Positions 8,321 to 16,699 are shown, counted from the stretch's first letter. The stretch: DNA of 64,000 nt from a bacterium (GCA_004299235.1 SCQL01000033.1:62001-126000), one strand, 5' to 3'. Notes: a model not told the origin generated them from the sequence alone. Made by a program: numbers and translations.

Positions 8321-9054
8321 CACAGCGATAGACCACCGTCCACCGCGATCACCTGTCCGGTGATGAAACCCGCCCGCTCGGAGCACAGAAAGGCCACGGT
8401 GGCGGCGATGTCCTCAGCCGTGCCCTCACGCTTGACGGGCGTGAGCTTGACCAGCTCACCCACCATCTCGTCCGTCAGGGAGCCCGACGTGAGCTCGGTG
8501 CGCACGTAGCCCGGCGCCACGGCGTTGCAGGTGATGTTGCGCGACCCGTATTCGCGCGCCACCGACTTGGTGAACCCGATCAGGCCGGCCTTGGCCGCGG
8601 CGTAGTTGGACTGTCCAGCGTTGCCGGTCAACCCGACGATCGACGAGATGTTGACGATGCGGCCCCAGCGCGCGCGCATCATGCCGGACATGATGGCGGC
8701 CCTGGTGGTCGCGAAGGCCGACATCAGGTCGGTCCGGATCAGCTCTTCCCAATCCGCCGGGGACATCTGGATGAGCAGCTTGTCGCGCACCGCGCCGGCG
8801 TTGTTGACGAGCACGTCCACCCGGCCGATCGCCTTGACCATCGCCTCGACCTGCGCCGGATCGCCGACGTCCGCCCGGTGCGCGGTCGCGCCTGGCAGCG
8901 AGGCGGCCGTCTCTTCGGCGGCGGCCCTGTCCGACCGGTAGTTCACGACCACCTTCGCGCCCATGCCCGCGAGCGCCTGGCTGATCGCCCGCCCGATGCC
9001 CTTGCCGCCGCCCGTGACGAGTGCGGTCTTGCCTTTGAGCTCCTCCGAGCTCAT
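8320..9054 (-). CDS. fabG: 3-oxoacyl-ACP reductase
   Basis: 244 residues, a classical short-chain dehydrogenase that reduces 3-oxoacyl-ACP with NADPH in fatty-acid elongation. It has the cofactor motif TGGGKGIG (14-21), NNAG (84-87), the catalytic serine in VNISSIVG, the YxxxK pair in SNYAAAKAG (Y151/K155), and the C-terminal FITGQVIAVDGGLSL typical of FabG. The start is fixed at 9054 because that ATG overlaps the fabD stop (ATGA); the same frame is open upstream inside fabD but that reading is an Arg/Gly-rich shadow. Placement among fabD, accD and accA makes a role in primary fatty-acid synthesis near certain. Confidence 0.96.
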   Translation of the reverse strand: MSSEELKGKTALVTGGGKGIGRAISQALAGMGAKVVVNYRSDRAAAEETAASLPGATAHRADVGDPAQVEAMVKAIGRVDVLVNNAGAVRDKLLIQMSPADWEELIRTDLMSAFATTRAAIMSGMMRARWGRIVNISSIVGLTGNAGQSNYAAAKAGLIGFTKSVAREYGSRNITCNAVAPGYVRTELTSGSLTDEMVGELVKLTPVKREGTAEDIAATVAFLCSERAGFITGQVIAVDGGLSL

Positions 9055-10001
9055 GCGGGGGCGATGTCCGAGAAGTCGATGAAGAGCTCCTCGGCGTTCC
9101 AGGTGACGACGCCAGGGATGTGCTTGGCCGCGAGGCTCGCGAGCACCCGGCCCGGGCCCAGCTCGACCACCGTCCTCACTTCCATGGCGCGCATCGAGAC
9201 CATCGTCCGCGCCCAATCGACCTGGCGCAGCATCTGCAGCCGCAGCTCCTCCTGCAGGCTCGCGACCGTCCGCAGCGCCTCGCCCGACGCGTTCGCCAGG
9301 ATCGGGATCGAGGGCGCATTGAGGGGCAACAAGTCCACGGCCTTGCGGAAGGCGGCGGCCGCCGCTTCCATCAGCGGCGTGTGCGCCGCGAGCGGGATGG
9401 TGAGGATCAGCGCCCGCCGCGCGCCCGCCGCGAGCGCCAGCCGCTCCGCCTCCTGCACCGCCGCCGCCTCGCCGGAGAGGACGAACTGCACGTCGGCGTT
9501 GCGATTGGCGATCCACAGCTTGCCGTGAGCGGAAGCCTGGTGGCGGATGCGCTCCACCTCGGCCTCTTCGAGGCCGACGATCGCGATCATGCCGCCCGCC
9601 TGCTCGCCCGCCGCCTGCGCCATAATGCGGCCGCGCTCCTTGACCAGCAGCAGCGCCGTCTCCCACGGGATCGAGCCGGCCGCCGCGAGCGATGCGATCT
9701 CACCGAGGCTGTGACCGGCGGTGACGCTCACGTTCTCGAAACCGTAGCTCTCGCGCCACACTTCATAGGCCGCCCAGCACACCGTCATCACGCAGGGCTG
9801 GATGACGTCGGTGCGGTTCAGCTCCTCGACCGGGCCCTCGAAGCAAAGCCGGCGAACCGGCATCTGCAGGACCTCCTCGGCGCGCTCGAAAGCTCGGCGC
9901 GCGGCCGGGTAGCGGTCGTGCAGATTGCGCCCCATGCCCGGCTTCTGGACGCCCTGGCCGGGGAAGAGAAGCGCGATCGGGCCGGTGAGCTTTACGCCCA
10001 C
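9051..10001 (-). CDS. fabD: Malonyl-CoA:ACP transacylase
   Basis: 316 residues. The enzyme loads malonate from CoA onto the acyl carrier protein. FPGQGVQKPGMG near the N-terminus, the nucleophile elbow GHSLGE (Ser98), the family arginine-containing segment VKERGRIMAQA, and the catalytic histidine in LAAHTPLM are all in place. The GTG start overlaps the fabH stop by ten bases, and the 3' end overlaps fabG by four, so all three are translated from one message. Confidence 0.95.
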   Translation of the reverse strand: MGVKLTGPIALLFPGQGVQKPGMGRNLHDRYPAARRAFERAEEVLQMPVRRLCFEGPVEELNRTDVIQPCVMTVCWAAYEVWRESYGFENVSVTAGHSLGEIASLAAAGSIPWETALLLVKERGRIMAQAAGEQAGGMIAIVGLEEAEVERIRHQASAHGKLWIANRNADVQFVLSGEAAAVQEAERLALAAGARRALILTIPLAAHTPLMEAAAAAFRKAVDLLPLNAPSIPILANASGEALRTVASLQEELRLQMLRQVDWARTMVSMRAMEVRTVVELGPGRVLASLAAKHIPGVVTWNAEELFIDFSDIAPA

Positions 10002-11029
10002 GTCATCAATGTCGCCCCCCAGGTCAGGCCGGAGCCGAAGCCGGCCAGGAGCACGTGGTCGCCGCTCTTGACGCGACCTTTGCGGACCGCCTCCTCCAAC
10101 GCCAGCGGGATCGACGCGCTCGACGTGTTGCCGTACTCGTCGATGTTGATGGCGACGCGGTCGAGCGGGAGCCCGATGCGACGGGCGGCGGCGTCGATGA
10201 TGCGGAAGTTGGCCTGGTGGGGCACCCAGAGGTCGATGTCGTCAAGAGCGATCCCAGCCTGGGCGCAGACCTCGGTGGCCTGCCGGATGAAGATGTCGAC
10301 GGCGAACTTGAACACGTCAGGACCCACCATGTCGATGTACGGGTCGGCGTCCTTGGCCGCGTAAGCGCCCTTCTCGATGTTGCCGCAGGTCACCTGCGCG
10401 TAGCCGCGGCCGTCCGAGCCGAGGCACCAGGCAAGGAAACCCGCGCCTTGGGGAGCGGCGGTCACGACCGCTGCGCCGGCGCCGTCGCCGAAGATGACGG
10501 CCGTGCCGCGGTTGGAATAGTTCAGCATCCGCGACAGCACCTCGGCGCCGACGACCAGCACCGTGTCGGCTCGCTCCGTGGCGATGAAGGAGTCCGCGGT
10601 AGCCAGCCCGTACATGAAGCTGGTGCAGGCCGCGAGCTGGTCCCAGGCGACCGCGCCCGGCGCGTCGAGCTCGTTCTGGATGCGGCACGCGATGGACGGA
10701 AACGGTCCGTCGGGCGATGAGGTGCCGACCAGGATCATGTCGAGGTCTTTGGCCGAGATGCCTGCGGCGGCGAGGGCTCCGCGCGAGGCTTTGGTGGCGA
10801 GCTCGAAGGTCGTGGTCCCGGGCTCGGCGACGTGACGCTTGTGGATCCCGGTCCGCTCGGTGATCCATTTGTCCGAGGTGTCCATCACCTTCTCGAGGTC
10901 GAAGTTCGTGATCACCTTCTCGGGCGCGTACACGCCCACCCCGGCGATGGCGCTGGGCCGGCCCTTGGCCTTGAACGACCGAAGCGGAATGGCGTCCGAA
11001 CGGGTGCGGTAGGCGGTGGTTATAGCCAT
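9992..11029 (-). CDS. fabH: Beta-ketoacyl-ACP synthase III
   Basis: 345 residues, the initiating condensing enzyme that joins an acyl-CoA primer to malonyl-ACP. The catalytic triad is visible as Cys135 in LAACTSFMYGL, His in VPHQANFRI and Asn in GNTSSASIPLAL. The N-terminus carries about twenty residues before the usual IAGVGVYAPEKVITN opening, giving a slightly long protein. The ATG follows the acpP stop by six bases. Whether it prefers acetyl-CoA or branched primers (the latter common in high-GC Gram-positives) cannot be judged by eye. Confidence 0.95.
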   Translation of the reverse strand: MAITTAYRTRSDAIPLRSFKAKGRPSAIAGVGVYAPEKVITNFDLEKVMDTSDKWITERTGIHKRHVAEPGTTTFELATKASRGALAAAGISAKDLDMILVGTSSPDGPFPSIACRIQNELDAPGAVAWDQLAACTSFMYGLATADSFIATERADTVLVVGAEVLSRMLNYSNRGTAVIFGDGAGAAVVTAAPQGAGFLAWCLGSDGRGYAQVTCGNIEKGAYAAKDADPYIDMVGPDVFKFAVDIFIRQATEVCAQAGIALDDIDLWVPHQANFRIIDAAARRIGLPLDRVAINIDEYGNTSSASIPLALEEAVRKGRVKSGDHVLLAGFGSGLTWGATLMTWA

Positions 11030-11035
11030 GTCACA

Positions 11036-11293
11036 TCAGGCCTCCAGCCGCTCGGCGGTCTTCTGCTCCAGGAACTTCCAGAGGTCGCCGATCAACTTCA
11101 TCTTCTCGAGCTCCTCGTCCGGCAGCTCCACGTCGTACTTGTCCTCGACGGCGGCGATCAGCTCGACGAGGTCGAGCGAGTCGGCCGCGAGGTCGCGCGC
11201 GAAGCTCTTCTCCAGCTGCACCTGGTCCGGCTCAATGCCGAGGATCTCGGCGGCGAGCTCCTGAAGTTCCTTGAAATCGAGCGGGGTTGCCAT
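11036..11293 (-). CDS. acpP: Acyl carrier protein
   Basis: 85 residues, acidic, carrying the growing acyl chain on a 4'-phosphopantetheine arm. The attachment serine is Ser39 in DLAADSLDLVEL, the standard DSL motif, followed by the conserved helix LIAAVEDKYDVELPDEE. A strong ribosome binding site (AGGAGG, followed by AAGG, upstream of the ATG) fits the high output needed for a carrier protein, and it is one of the few clear Shine-Dalgarno sites in this region. It lies 15 bases after fabF and 6 before fabH. Confidence 0.96.
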   Translation of the reverse strand: MATPLDFKELQELAAEILGIEPDQVQLEKSFARDLAADSLDLVELIAAVEDKYDVELPDEELEKMKLIGDLWKFLEQKTAERLEA

Positions 11294-11308
11294 GCGCGAT
11301 CCTTCCTC

Positions 11309-12568
11309 CTAATTGGCCGGTGAGCCTTTGATGACGAGACTGGCGTTATGGCCGCCGAACCCGAAGGAGTTCGACAGAGCCACCTTGACGTCGGCCTTGC
11401 GGGCCTTGTTCGGGACGTAATCGAGATCGCACTCCGGGTCGGGGTCGTCCAGGTTGATGGTCGGCGGCAGCAGGCCGCGGTCGAGGGCCAGGACGCAAGC
11501 GGCCGCCTCGATGGCGCCGGCGGCACCCAGGAGATGACCGTGCACCGACTTGGTGGAGCTGACCGCGAGCTTTTGCGCGTGGTCGCCGAAGACGGCTTTG
11601 ATGGCCTTCGTCTCGGCGACGTCGCCCAGCTTGGTCGAGGTGCCGTGGGCGTTGACGTAGCCCACGTCGGCCAGGTCGACCCCGCTTTTCGCCAGCGCGC
11701 GGCGCATGGCGCGAATCGCTCCCTGGCCTTCCGGCTGCGGGGCGGTGAAGTGATACATGTCCGCGCTGGCGCCGTAGCCGGCGATCTCGGCCAGGACCTT
11801 GGCGCCGCGCTTGCGGGCGTGCTCCATGTCCTCCAGCACCAGCATCACCGAGCCCTCGCCCATGACGAAGCCGTCGCGCCCGAGATCGAACGGGCGGCAG
11901 GCCCTTTCCGGCTCGTCGTTGCGTTCGCTGGTGGCCTTGATCTGGCAGAAGGCGCCCATCGTCAGCGGCGTGATCGTCGCCTCCGAGCCGCCCGCGAGCA
12001 TGGCGACGGCGTCTCCGCGCTTGATGATCTCCGAGGCTTCGCCGATGCCATGCGAGCCCGACGCGCAGGCGCTGACGATGGCGTAGTTCGGCCCGCCGGC
12101 GTGCGTGTGGATGGCGACGATGCCGGCCGCCATGTCGGCGATCATCATCGGGACGGTGAACGGGCTGATGCGCTTGGGGCCCCGCTCTATGAGCGCGGTG
12201 TGGCTCTTCTCGATCTCCTCCATGCCGCCGATGCCCGAGCTGACGATGACCCCCACGGCGTCGGGATCCATCTCCCCGGGTTCCAGACCCGCCTGGGCCA
12301 GTGCCTGTTTGGAGGCGGCCAGCGCGAACTGGCAGTACCGTCCGATGTGCCGGGCGGTCTTGCGATCCATGTACTCCTCGGGGTTGAAGCCCTTGACCTC
12401 GGCCGCGATCTTGGTGTCGAAGTTGGTGGTGTCGAAGTAGGTGATCCGGCCGACGCCGGAGGAGCCCTCGACCATGTTCGACCACACGGTCTCGACGTCA
12501 TTGCCGATCGGGGTGATGAAGCCCATGCCGGTCACAGCCACGCGACGACCGTTTGAGTTAGATGTCAT
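11309..12568 (-). CDS. fabF: Beta-ketoacyl-ACP synthase II
   Basis: 419 residues, the elongating condensing enzyme. The active site is Cys168 in SACASGSHGIGEA, with the two histidines in NAHGTSTKLGD and SVHGHLLGAAG and the C-terminal SFGFGGHNASLV loop. It is the first structural gene of the fab operon, 92 bases after the PucR-type regulator on the same strand. That gap holds two perfect inverted repeats and a TATCCT -10 box six bases before the ATG; there is no ribosome binding site. Confidence 0.96.
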   Translation of the reverse strand: MTSNSNGRRVAVTGMGFITPIGNDVETVWSNMVEGSSGVGRITYFDTTNFDTKIAAEVKGFNPEEYMDRKTARHIGRYCQFALAASKQALAQAGLEPGEMDPDAVGVIVSSGIGGMEEIEKSHTALIERGPKRISPFTVPMMIADMAAGIVAIHTHAGGPNYAIVSACASGSHGIGEASEIIKRGDAVAMLAGGSEATITPLTMGAFCQIKATSERNDEPERACRPFDLGRDGFVMGEGSVMLVLEDMEHARKRGAKVLAEIAGYGASADMYHFTAPQPEGQGAIRAMRRALAKSGVDLADVGYVNAHGTSTKLGDVAETKAIKAVFGDHAQKLAVSSTKSVHGHLLGAAGAIEAAACVLALDRGLLPPTINLDDPDPECDLDYVPNKARKADVKVALSNSFGFGGHNASLVIKGSPAN

Positions 12569-12574
12569 GTCTCA

Positions 12575-12580
12575 AGGATA
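12575..12580 (-). promoter_or_regulatory. Probable -10 box of the fab operon
   Basis: TATCCT on the minus strand ends six bases before the fabF ATG, giving an essentially leaderless fab message. The matching -35 zone falls on the 12599-12615 inverted repeat, a geometry that suits an activator. Confidence 0.5.
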
Positions 12581-12598
12581 CGGACGTCAAGGCCTATT

Positions 12599-12615
12599 CA
12601 CACCCGCACGGTGTG
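12599..12615. promoter_or_regulatory. Inverted repeat over the fab -35 zone (operator candidate)
   Basis: CACACC and GGTGTG arms, perfect over six bases, separated by five. It lies 30 bases before fabF, about where the -35 element would be, downstream of the PucR/FasR-like regulator gene. Confidence 0.45.
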
Positions 12616-12634
12616 GGAAAAGGACGGGCCGATT

Positions 12635-12651
12635 TTGGACATGACGTCCAA
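12635..12651. promoter_or_regulatory. Inverted repeat TTGGAC-n5-GTCCAA (operator candidate)
   Basis: A perfect six-base inverted repeat with a five-base spacer, ten bases after the regulator's stop codon and 67 before fabF. Its arm and spacer lengths equal those of the repeat at 12599-12615 (centres 36 bases apart) although the arm sequences differ. It could equally act as a weak hairpin at the regulator's 3' end. Confidence 0.45.
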
Positions 12652-12660
12652 GCTGCCCGC

Positions 12661-13932
12661 TCAGAGCAGCTTGCGCAGGTCCAGCGCCAGCTGCAGCTGA
12701 AGGCGGGTCCCTGGCGAGTCCAGGTCACCGCCGAGCAGCTCACGCAGCTTGTCCAGGCGGTAGAGCACCGTGTGCCGGTGCAGGTTCAGGGCTGCCGCGG
12801 CGTCCTTGACCGACCCTCGTGCCAGGTATGTCTCCAGCGTCTCGAGCAGCTGCTCGCGGTTGCGAACCTTGGGCTCCATGAGCCGGCCGAGGCTGTGGAC
12901 GACGAAGCGTTCGGCCAGCCTCGGGTTCTGGGTCAGGACCAGGTGCGGGATGACCTCGTCATGCTGGTGGACGACGGTCTCCGGTCGCAGCTTGCGTCCG
13001 ACCTCGATCGCCTGCTGGGCTTCCAGGTAGGAGCGGGAGATGCCGCGCAGCCCCGGGTGGTAGCCGCCGATGCCGGCACGAACGCGGGCTCGTGCCGTGC
13101 CGGAGCGCCTGACCGCCTCCTGCTGCATCTGCAGCACGAACTGGCGCGCGAGCTCGACATCCGCCGCCGACTCGGCCGGCCACAGGACGACCAGCGTGCT
13201 CGGGTCGGTCGCGTGGTGGATCGCTCCGCGGGGGGCTTCGAGCGACGCGGCCACCTCGGCCAGAGCCTGGCCGCCACGCTCACCCTCACGGTTGCCGACG
13301 ATGAGCTTGCACACCGCCGCGACGTAGCCGGATGCGGCGATCGGCATGTTGAGCGCCAGGGCCTGCTTCTGCAGCTCGAGCTCGGAGTCGAAGTTGTCGC
13401 TGATCAGGGCGTGGAAGAGGCGCGCCTGCGCTCGCGTGCCGCGCTGCATGTGCTGCTCGCGCGCGTGCAGGTAGGTCTTGGTCACCTCCGCCGCCACCTG
13501 GTCGAGGGCGGCGAAGACGTAGTTGGCGGTGAGCATGATCGCCTCGGGCGTCGATTCAGGGTGCCCGCGCCACGCTCGCAGGATCTCGTCCCAGGCGACG
13601 CGCGCCGCGATGCGATAGGCGGCGAGGATCGGCTCGACCGACTGGCTGCTGCGCGCCTGGAGGATGCCGAGCTGGGCCACGCGACGGAGCTCTTCGTTGG
13701 TGGCGGGGCGAGCGTCGCGCGCGGTGGCCAGGAAGAGGTCCAGGCCGGCCTCACACGCCCGCGCGATGGCCGAGCGCTGTGGCGGGACGCCGGTCGAGTC
13801 GTCCCAGCGCACCAGGCTGACCACCGCCCGCGCCATATGGCGGGCCATGCCCGCCCGGCGGTGCTCCAGCTCGGCCATCAACGATGCCGGCAGGGTCGGG
13901 GCGGGCTTGGACCTGGCGGCCACCTTCACCAT
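12661..13932 (-). CDS. PucR/CdaR-type helix-turn-helix regulator, FasR-like
   Basis: 423 residues. The C-terminal HTH_30 domain is clear: LETYLARGSVKDAAAALNLHRHTVLYRLDKLRELLG (about 357-392), the PucR/CdaR signature in which HRHTVLYRL is the recognition helix. The middle (about 170-330) resembles the GGDEF-like CdaR sensor region and the N-terminal part a RsbR/DUF-type helical sensor. It directly precedes fabF on the same strand. In Streptomyces the PucR-type protein FasR is encoded next to fabD and activates the fab operon; this gene sits in the equivalent position, so the same role is inferred. A TATAGT box seven bases before the ATG gives a leaderless start. Confidence 0.85.
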   Translation of the reverse strand: MVKVAARSKPAPTLPASLMAELEHRRAGMARHMARAVVSLVRWDDSTGVPPQRSAIARACEAGLDLFLATARDARPATNEELRRVAQLGILQARSSQSVEPILAAYRIAARVAWDEILRAWRGHPESTPEAIMLTANYVFAALDQVAAEVTKTYLHAREQHMQRGTRAQARLFHALISDNFDSELELQKQALALNMPIAASGYVAAVCKLIVGNREGERGGQALAEVAASLEAPRGAIHHATDPSTLVVLWPAESAADVELARQFVLQMQQEAVRRSGTARARVRAGIGGYHPGLRGISRSYLEAQQAIEVGRKLRPETVVHQHDEVIPHLVLTQNPRLAERFVVHSLGRLMEPKVRNREQLLETLETYLARGSVKDAAAALNLHRHTVLYRLDKLRELLGGDLDSPGTRLQLQLALDLRKLL

Positions 13933-13939
13933 GCCGCTG

Positions 13940-13945
13940 ACTATA
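13940..13945 (-). promoter_or_regulatory. Leaderless -10 box of the PucR-type regulator
   Basis: TATAGT (five of six bases of the consensus) ends seven bases before the ATG at 13932, with no ribosome binding site between. Confidence 0.6.
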
Positions 13946-14030
13946 CCCAGCCGCCCCCGTTTAGGACTCCGGGTCTAAAGTCCGCCGTCCAGGCCTCCGG
14001 GCGGGTGGTTAGAGGGAACGGCCTGCGGGT

Positions 14031-14768
14031 TCAGCCATACCGCTTGATGAAGGCGAGCATGCGGCGCCAGGCGTCGTTGCACGCGTCCGTCCACTGCGCG
14101 AAGCTGCGATCGAAGAAGCTGTGCGGCGCGCCCGGGTAGATGCGCATCTCGTGTGGCACCTTGGCTTCTGTGAGCCGCCGGTCGAAGACGTGGAAGGCCT
14201 CCTGGGGCGTGGAGTCCGCGCCCGCGACCAACAGCAGCAAAGGGCTTTGCAGCTTGGAGATGAACGCCTCGGTCCGTTCCGGCCGGCCGTAGAAGCCGAT
14301 GCAGCCGTTGAGTCCGTGGCCGCCCGCCGACTGGTTCCACGAATTGGAGCCTCCCCAGCAGAAGCCGACGGTGAACACCGACCTCACGGCGCCGCCGTCC
14401 TTCGACCTGAGGTGGGCGACCGCCGCCGCGACATCGGCGCGAACGTCCTCCTGGGTCGTCTTCTCGACATGGGGCATGTACTCGAACCCCGCGCCGCGAT
14501 CACCGATGCCGGCGGTGCGGCCGAAGTAATCGATCGCGACTGCGTCGCTGCCGGCCTCGGCAAACCGCTGTGCCAGCTCCTTGTAAAAGGGGTGAAGGCC
14601 ACGGACGTCGGGCAGCACGACGATGCCGGCTCCCGCCGGCTTGGCGGCGCGGGCGAAGTGCGCGGCGAAGCGGTTGTTGTCGGCGGCGGTGAGGACGAAA
14701 TCACCCTGGTCGGCGGCCGCGCCGCCGATCGGAGGCAGGGGCGGACGAGCGCCGTCTGAGTAGCACAT
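14031..14768 (-). CDS. Dienelactone hydrolase family protein
   Basis: About 245 residues of the alpha/beta-hydrolase fold. The nucleophile is the cysteine of GFCWGGSNSW, the DLH form of the G-x-C-x-G elbow; the acid is probably in LLVAGADSTP and the base the histidine of YPGAPHSFFDRSFA. These match carboxymethylenebutenolidase-like enzymes, which open lactone rings in aromatic breakdown, but no other catabolic genes are adjacent, so the substrate is unknown. The start at 14768 is preferred (TGGAG nine bases upstream); an ATG at 14825 would run into the divergent DinB-like gene. Confidence 0.88.
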   Translation of the reverse strand: MCYSDGARPPLPPIGGAAADQGDFVLTAADNNRFAAHFARAAKPAGAGIVVLPDVRGLHPFYKELAQRFAEAGSDAVAIDYFGRTAGIGDRGAGFEYMPHVEKTTQEDVRADVAAAVAHLRSKDGGAVRSVFTVGFCWGGSNSWNQSAGGHGLNGCIGFYGRPERTEAFISKLQSPLLLLVAGADSTPQEAFHVFDRRLTEAKVPHEMRIYPGAPHSFFDRSFAQWTDACNDAWRRMLAFIKRYG

Positions 14769-14799
14769 GAGCTGATTCTCCACTAGATTTGATGCGCCG

Positions 14800-15336
14800 A
14801 TGAAGATCGAAAGCACCGCGTTCACCCAGGCCGACCTTCAGGGCTTCCTGAACGGGCTGCTCGATCACGAGCGCATGGTCCTCGCCGGCCGGCTGGAGCG
14901 GGCCTCGGCCCGCCTGGCGCGGCTCGGGCCGCGGATCAGGACCGGTCCTGGTGAGGGCGGCGGGGACGCTTCCGGCGACGGCTGGAGCGATCACGAGGTC
15001 CTGGCCCACATCGCCGTGCTTTCCAAGTTCTACGGCGTTCTCGTCCATAGGATCGCCAGCGGCCAGCTGACGGAGATCAACCTGCTCGCCAACACCAACC
15101 TGCGTGACGTGGCAGGCGAGCAGATGGCGCGGATCGAAACACATGAGCTCCTCCGCATGGCGCTCGCGGACCACGCCCGCACGGTGAAGCTCCTGCGCAC
15201 TGTCGAGGCGACCGCCCTGAAGCGCGAAGTGAGAACCGAAACCGGCGGCGCCGTCAGCGCGGACTATCTCGCGCGCTTCCCTTTGATCAACCACCTCGAG
15301 GAGCACGTCGAGCAGCTGGAGCGGTCACTGGGTTAA
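14800..15336 (+). CDS. DinB-like four-helix protein
   Basis: 178 residues, predicted mostly helical. GWSDHEVLAHIAVLSKFYGVLVHRI resembles the second helix of the DinB/YfiT superfamily with a histidine that would bind the metal, and a further conserved histidine is in INHLEEHVEQLE near the C-terminus, the usual DinB ending. Such proteins are often thiol transferases or of unknown function. A Gly-rich insert (about 50-60) is unusual. It is divergent from the dienelactone hydrolase, and a TAGATT box lies ten bases before the ATG. Family membership is a judgement from pattern, not from a strict signature. Confidence 0.62.
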   Translation: MKIESTAFTQADLQGFLNGLLDHERMVLAGRLERASARLARLGPRIRTGPGEGGGDASGDGWSDHEVLAHIAVLSKFYGVLVHRIASGQLTEINLLANTNLRDVAGEQMARIETHELLRMALADHARTVKLLRTVEATALKREVRTETGGAVSADYLARFPLINHLEEHVEQLERSLG

Positions 15337-15344
15337 CGCATACC

Positions 15345-15770
15345 TCAGGCGCTGACGGCCTGATCGAAGCCGAGGCGCCGAAGCTCCGCCCTGATGGTCG
15401 CCGCCGCCTCGTCCATCATCGCCGCCTCGGGATTGGGGTCCTGGTTGCCGAAATCGAGGTCGTGTAGGCCGCGGATGGGCACGACGTGGAAGTGGCAGTG
15501 AGCCACCTCGAGACCGGCCAGCATCAGCCCGATTCGTACGGGCTTGAACCCCGCCATCTGCGCCTTGCCAATCGCCTGCGCGGTCTGGGTCAGATGCGCC
15601 AGCAGGCTCGGATCCAGGTCCAGCCAGTGGTCGACCTCGAGGCGCGGGACGACAAGTGCGTGACCTGGCCGAAGGGGCCGGTTGGACAGGAATCCGACGC
15701 AGACGTCGTCTTGCCACACGAATCGAGCCGGCAGCTGGCCGTCGATGATCCGGCTGAAGATGCTCGCCAC
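15345..15770 (-). CDS. HIT family nucleotide-binding hydrolase
   Basis: 141 residues. The histidine-triad motif is HCHFHVVPI (H-x-H-x-H), preceded by the family block RPLRPGHALVVPRLEVDHWLDLD. HIT proteins hydrolyse or transfer nucleotide monophosphates from adenosine phosphoramidates or dinucleotides. The N-terminus FSRIIDGQLPARFVWQDD is standard. The start is GTG with a TAGGCT box seven bases upstream; it is divergent from the ABC exporter, and the 32-base gap holds back-to-back promoters. A second HIT gene lies at 33656-34081. Confidence 0.9.
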   Translation of the reverse strand: MASIFSRIIDGQLPARFVWQDDVCVGFLSNRPLRPGHALVVPRLEVDHWLDLDPSLLAHLTQTAQAIGKAQMAGFKPVRIGLMLAGLEVAHCHFHVVPIRGLHDLDFGNQDPNPEAAMMDEAAATIRAELRRLGFDQAVSA

Positions 15771-15777
15771 CGCGCCA

Positions 15778-15783
15778 AGCCTA
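15778..15783 (-). promoter_or_regulatory. Leaderless -10 box of the HIT gene
   Basis: TAGGCT on the minus strand, seven bases before the GTG at 15770. It lies in the same 32-base gap as the plus-strand box for the ABC transporter. Confidence 0.55.
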
Positions 15784-15789
15784 AGCCGC

Positions 15790-15795
15790 TAGCCT
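15790..15795 (+). promoter_or_regulatory. Leaderless -10 box of the ABC exporter
   Basis: TAGCCT, seven bases before the GTG at 15803. No ribosome binding site. Confidence 0.55.
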
Positions 15796-15802
15796 TGGAC
15801 CC

Positions 15803-16699
15803 GTGACGCCCCCTGCCGTCGAGCTCGCCGCCGTCTCCAAGCGATACGGCCAGGTGCAAGCACTCCAGGACGTCAGCCTGACCATCGAGCCGGGTGAGGT
15901 GATCGCCATGCTCGGCCCCAACGGGGCGGGCAAGACCACCTCGATCGGCCTCATGCTCGGCATGCGCAAGCCGACTGCGGGCAGGGCGCGGCTGTTCGGA
16001 TTGGATCCCAGAGACCTCAAGGCGCGGAGCCGGATCGGGGTCATGCTCCAGGAATCAGGCGTCCCCGGCATGCTGCGGGTCCACGAGATCGTCGACCTGT
16101 TCGGCTCGTACTACCCGTCGCCCCTGCCCGCGTCGCAGGCGATCGCCATGGCCGGCCTCGAGGAGAAGTCCAAGAGCCTGGTCAAGGACCTGTCAGGTGG
16201 ACAGCGTCAGCGCCTGTACCTCGCGCTGGCGGTCTGCGGCAACCCGGACGTGCTGTTCCTGGACGAACCCACGGTCGGCATGGACGTCGAGGGCCGGCGG
16301 CGCTTCCTCGAAGAGATCGGCCAGTTCTCCGGCCAAGGGCGCACGGTCGTGCTGACCACCCACTATCTCGAGGAGGCCGACCAGCTGGCGCGCAGGGTCG
16401 TCGTCATCGACCGCGGCCGGGTCATCGCCGACTCGACGCCGGCCGAGATCAAAGCCAGGGTCGCCGGCAAGCGCGTGAGCTTCACCACCACGCGCACGCT
16501 CACCGACGGCGACCTCGAAGGCCTGCCGCTGAACGCCAAACAGGTCGACAGCATGAGCGCCCGCCTCCTGACCAACGAGCCGGAGAGGGTGCTGCGCAGC
16601 CTGTTCGAAAGGGGGATCGAGCCTCACAACCTCGAGGTCACGGGGGCGGACCTCGAGGAGGCGTTCGTGGCGATGACCAGCCACCAGGCTTCGAGATGA
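15803..16699 (+). CDS. ABC-2 type transporter ATP-binding protein
   Basis: 298 residues, the motor subunit of an exporter. The Walker A loop is GPNGAGKTTS, the signature LSGGQRQRLYLALAV, Walker B LFLDEPTVGMD and the H-loop LTTHYLEEADQL. About 80 residues after the ATPase core form the C-terminal domain seen in drug/antibiotic (DrrA-like) exporters. It overlaps the permease gene by four bases (ATGA). The cargo is not revealed by the sequence or neighbours. Confidence 0.93.
   Translation: MTPPAVELAAVSKRYGQVQALQDVSLTIEPGEVIAMLGPNGAGKTTSIGLMLGMRKPTAGRARLFGLDPRDLKARSRIGVMLQESGVPGMLRVHEIVDLFGSYYPSPLPASQAIAMAGLEEKSKSLVKDLSGGQRQRLYLALAVCGNPDVLFLDEPTVGMDVEGRRRFLEEIGQFSGQGRTVVLTTHYLEEADQLARRVVVIDRGRVIADSTPAEIKARVAGKRVSFTTTRTLTDGDLEGLPLNAKQVDSMSARLLTNEPERVLRSLFERGIEPHNLEVTGADLEEAFVAMTSHQASR

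Noticed and set aside
8320-9666. A 448-residue open frame suggesting a fusion upstream of fabG
   Set aside because: Upstream of 9054 it is a Gly/Arg/Ala-rich shadow of fabD; fabG starts at the ATG overlapping the fabD stop.
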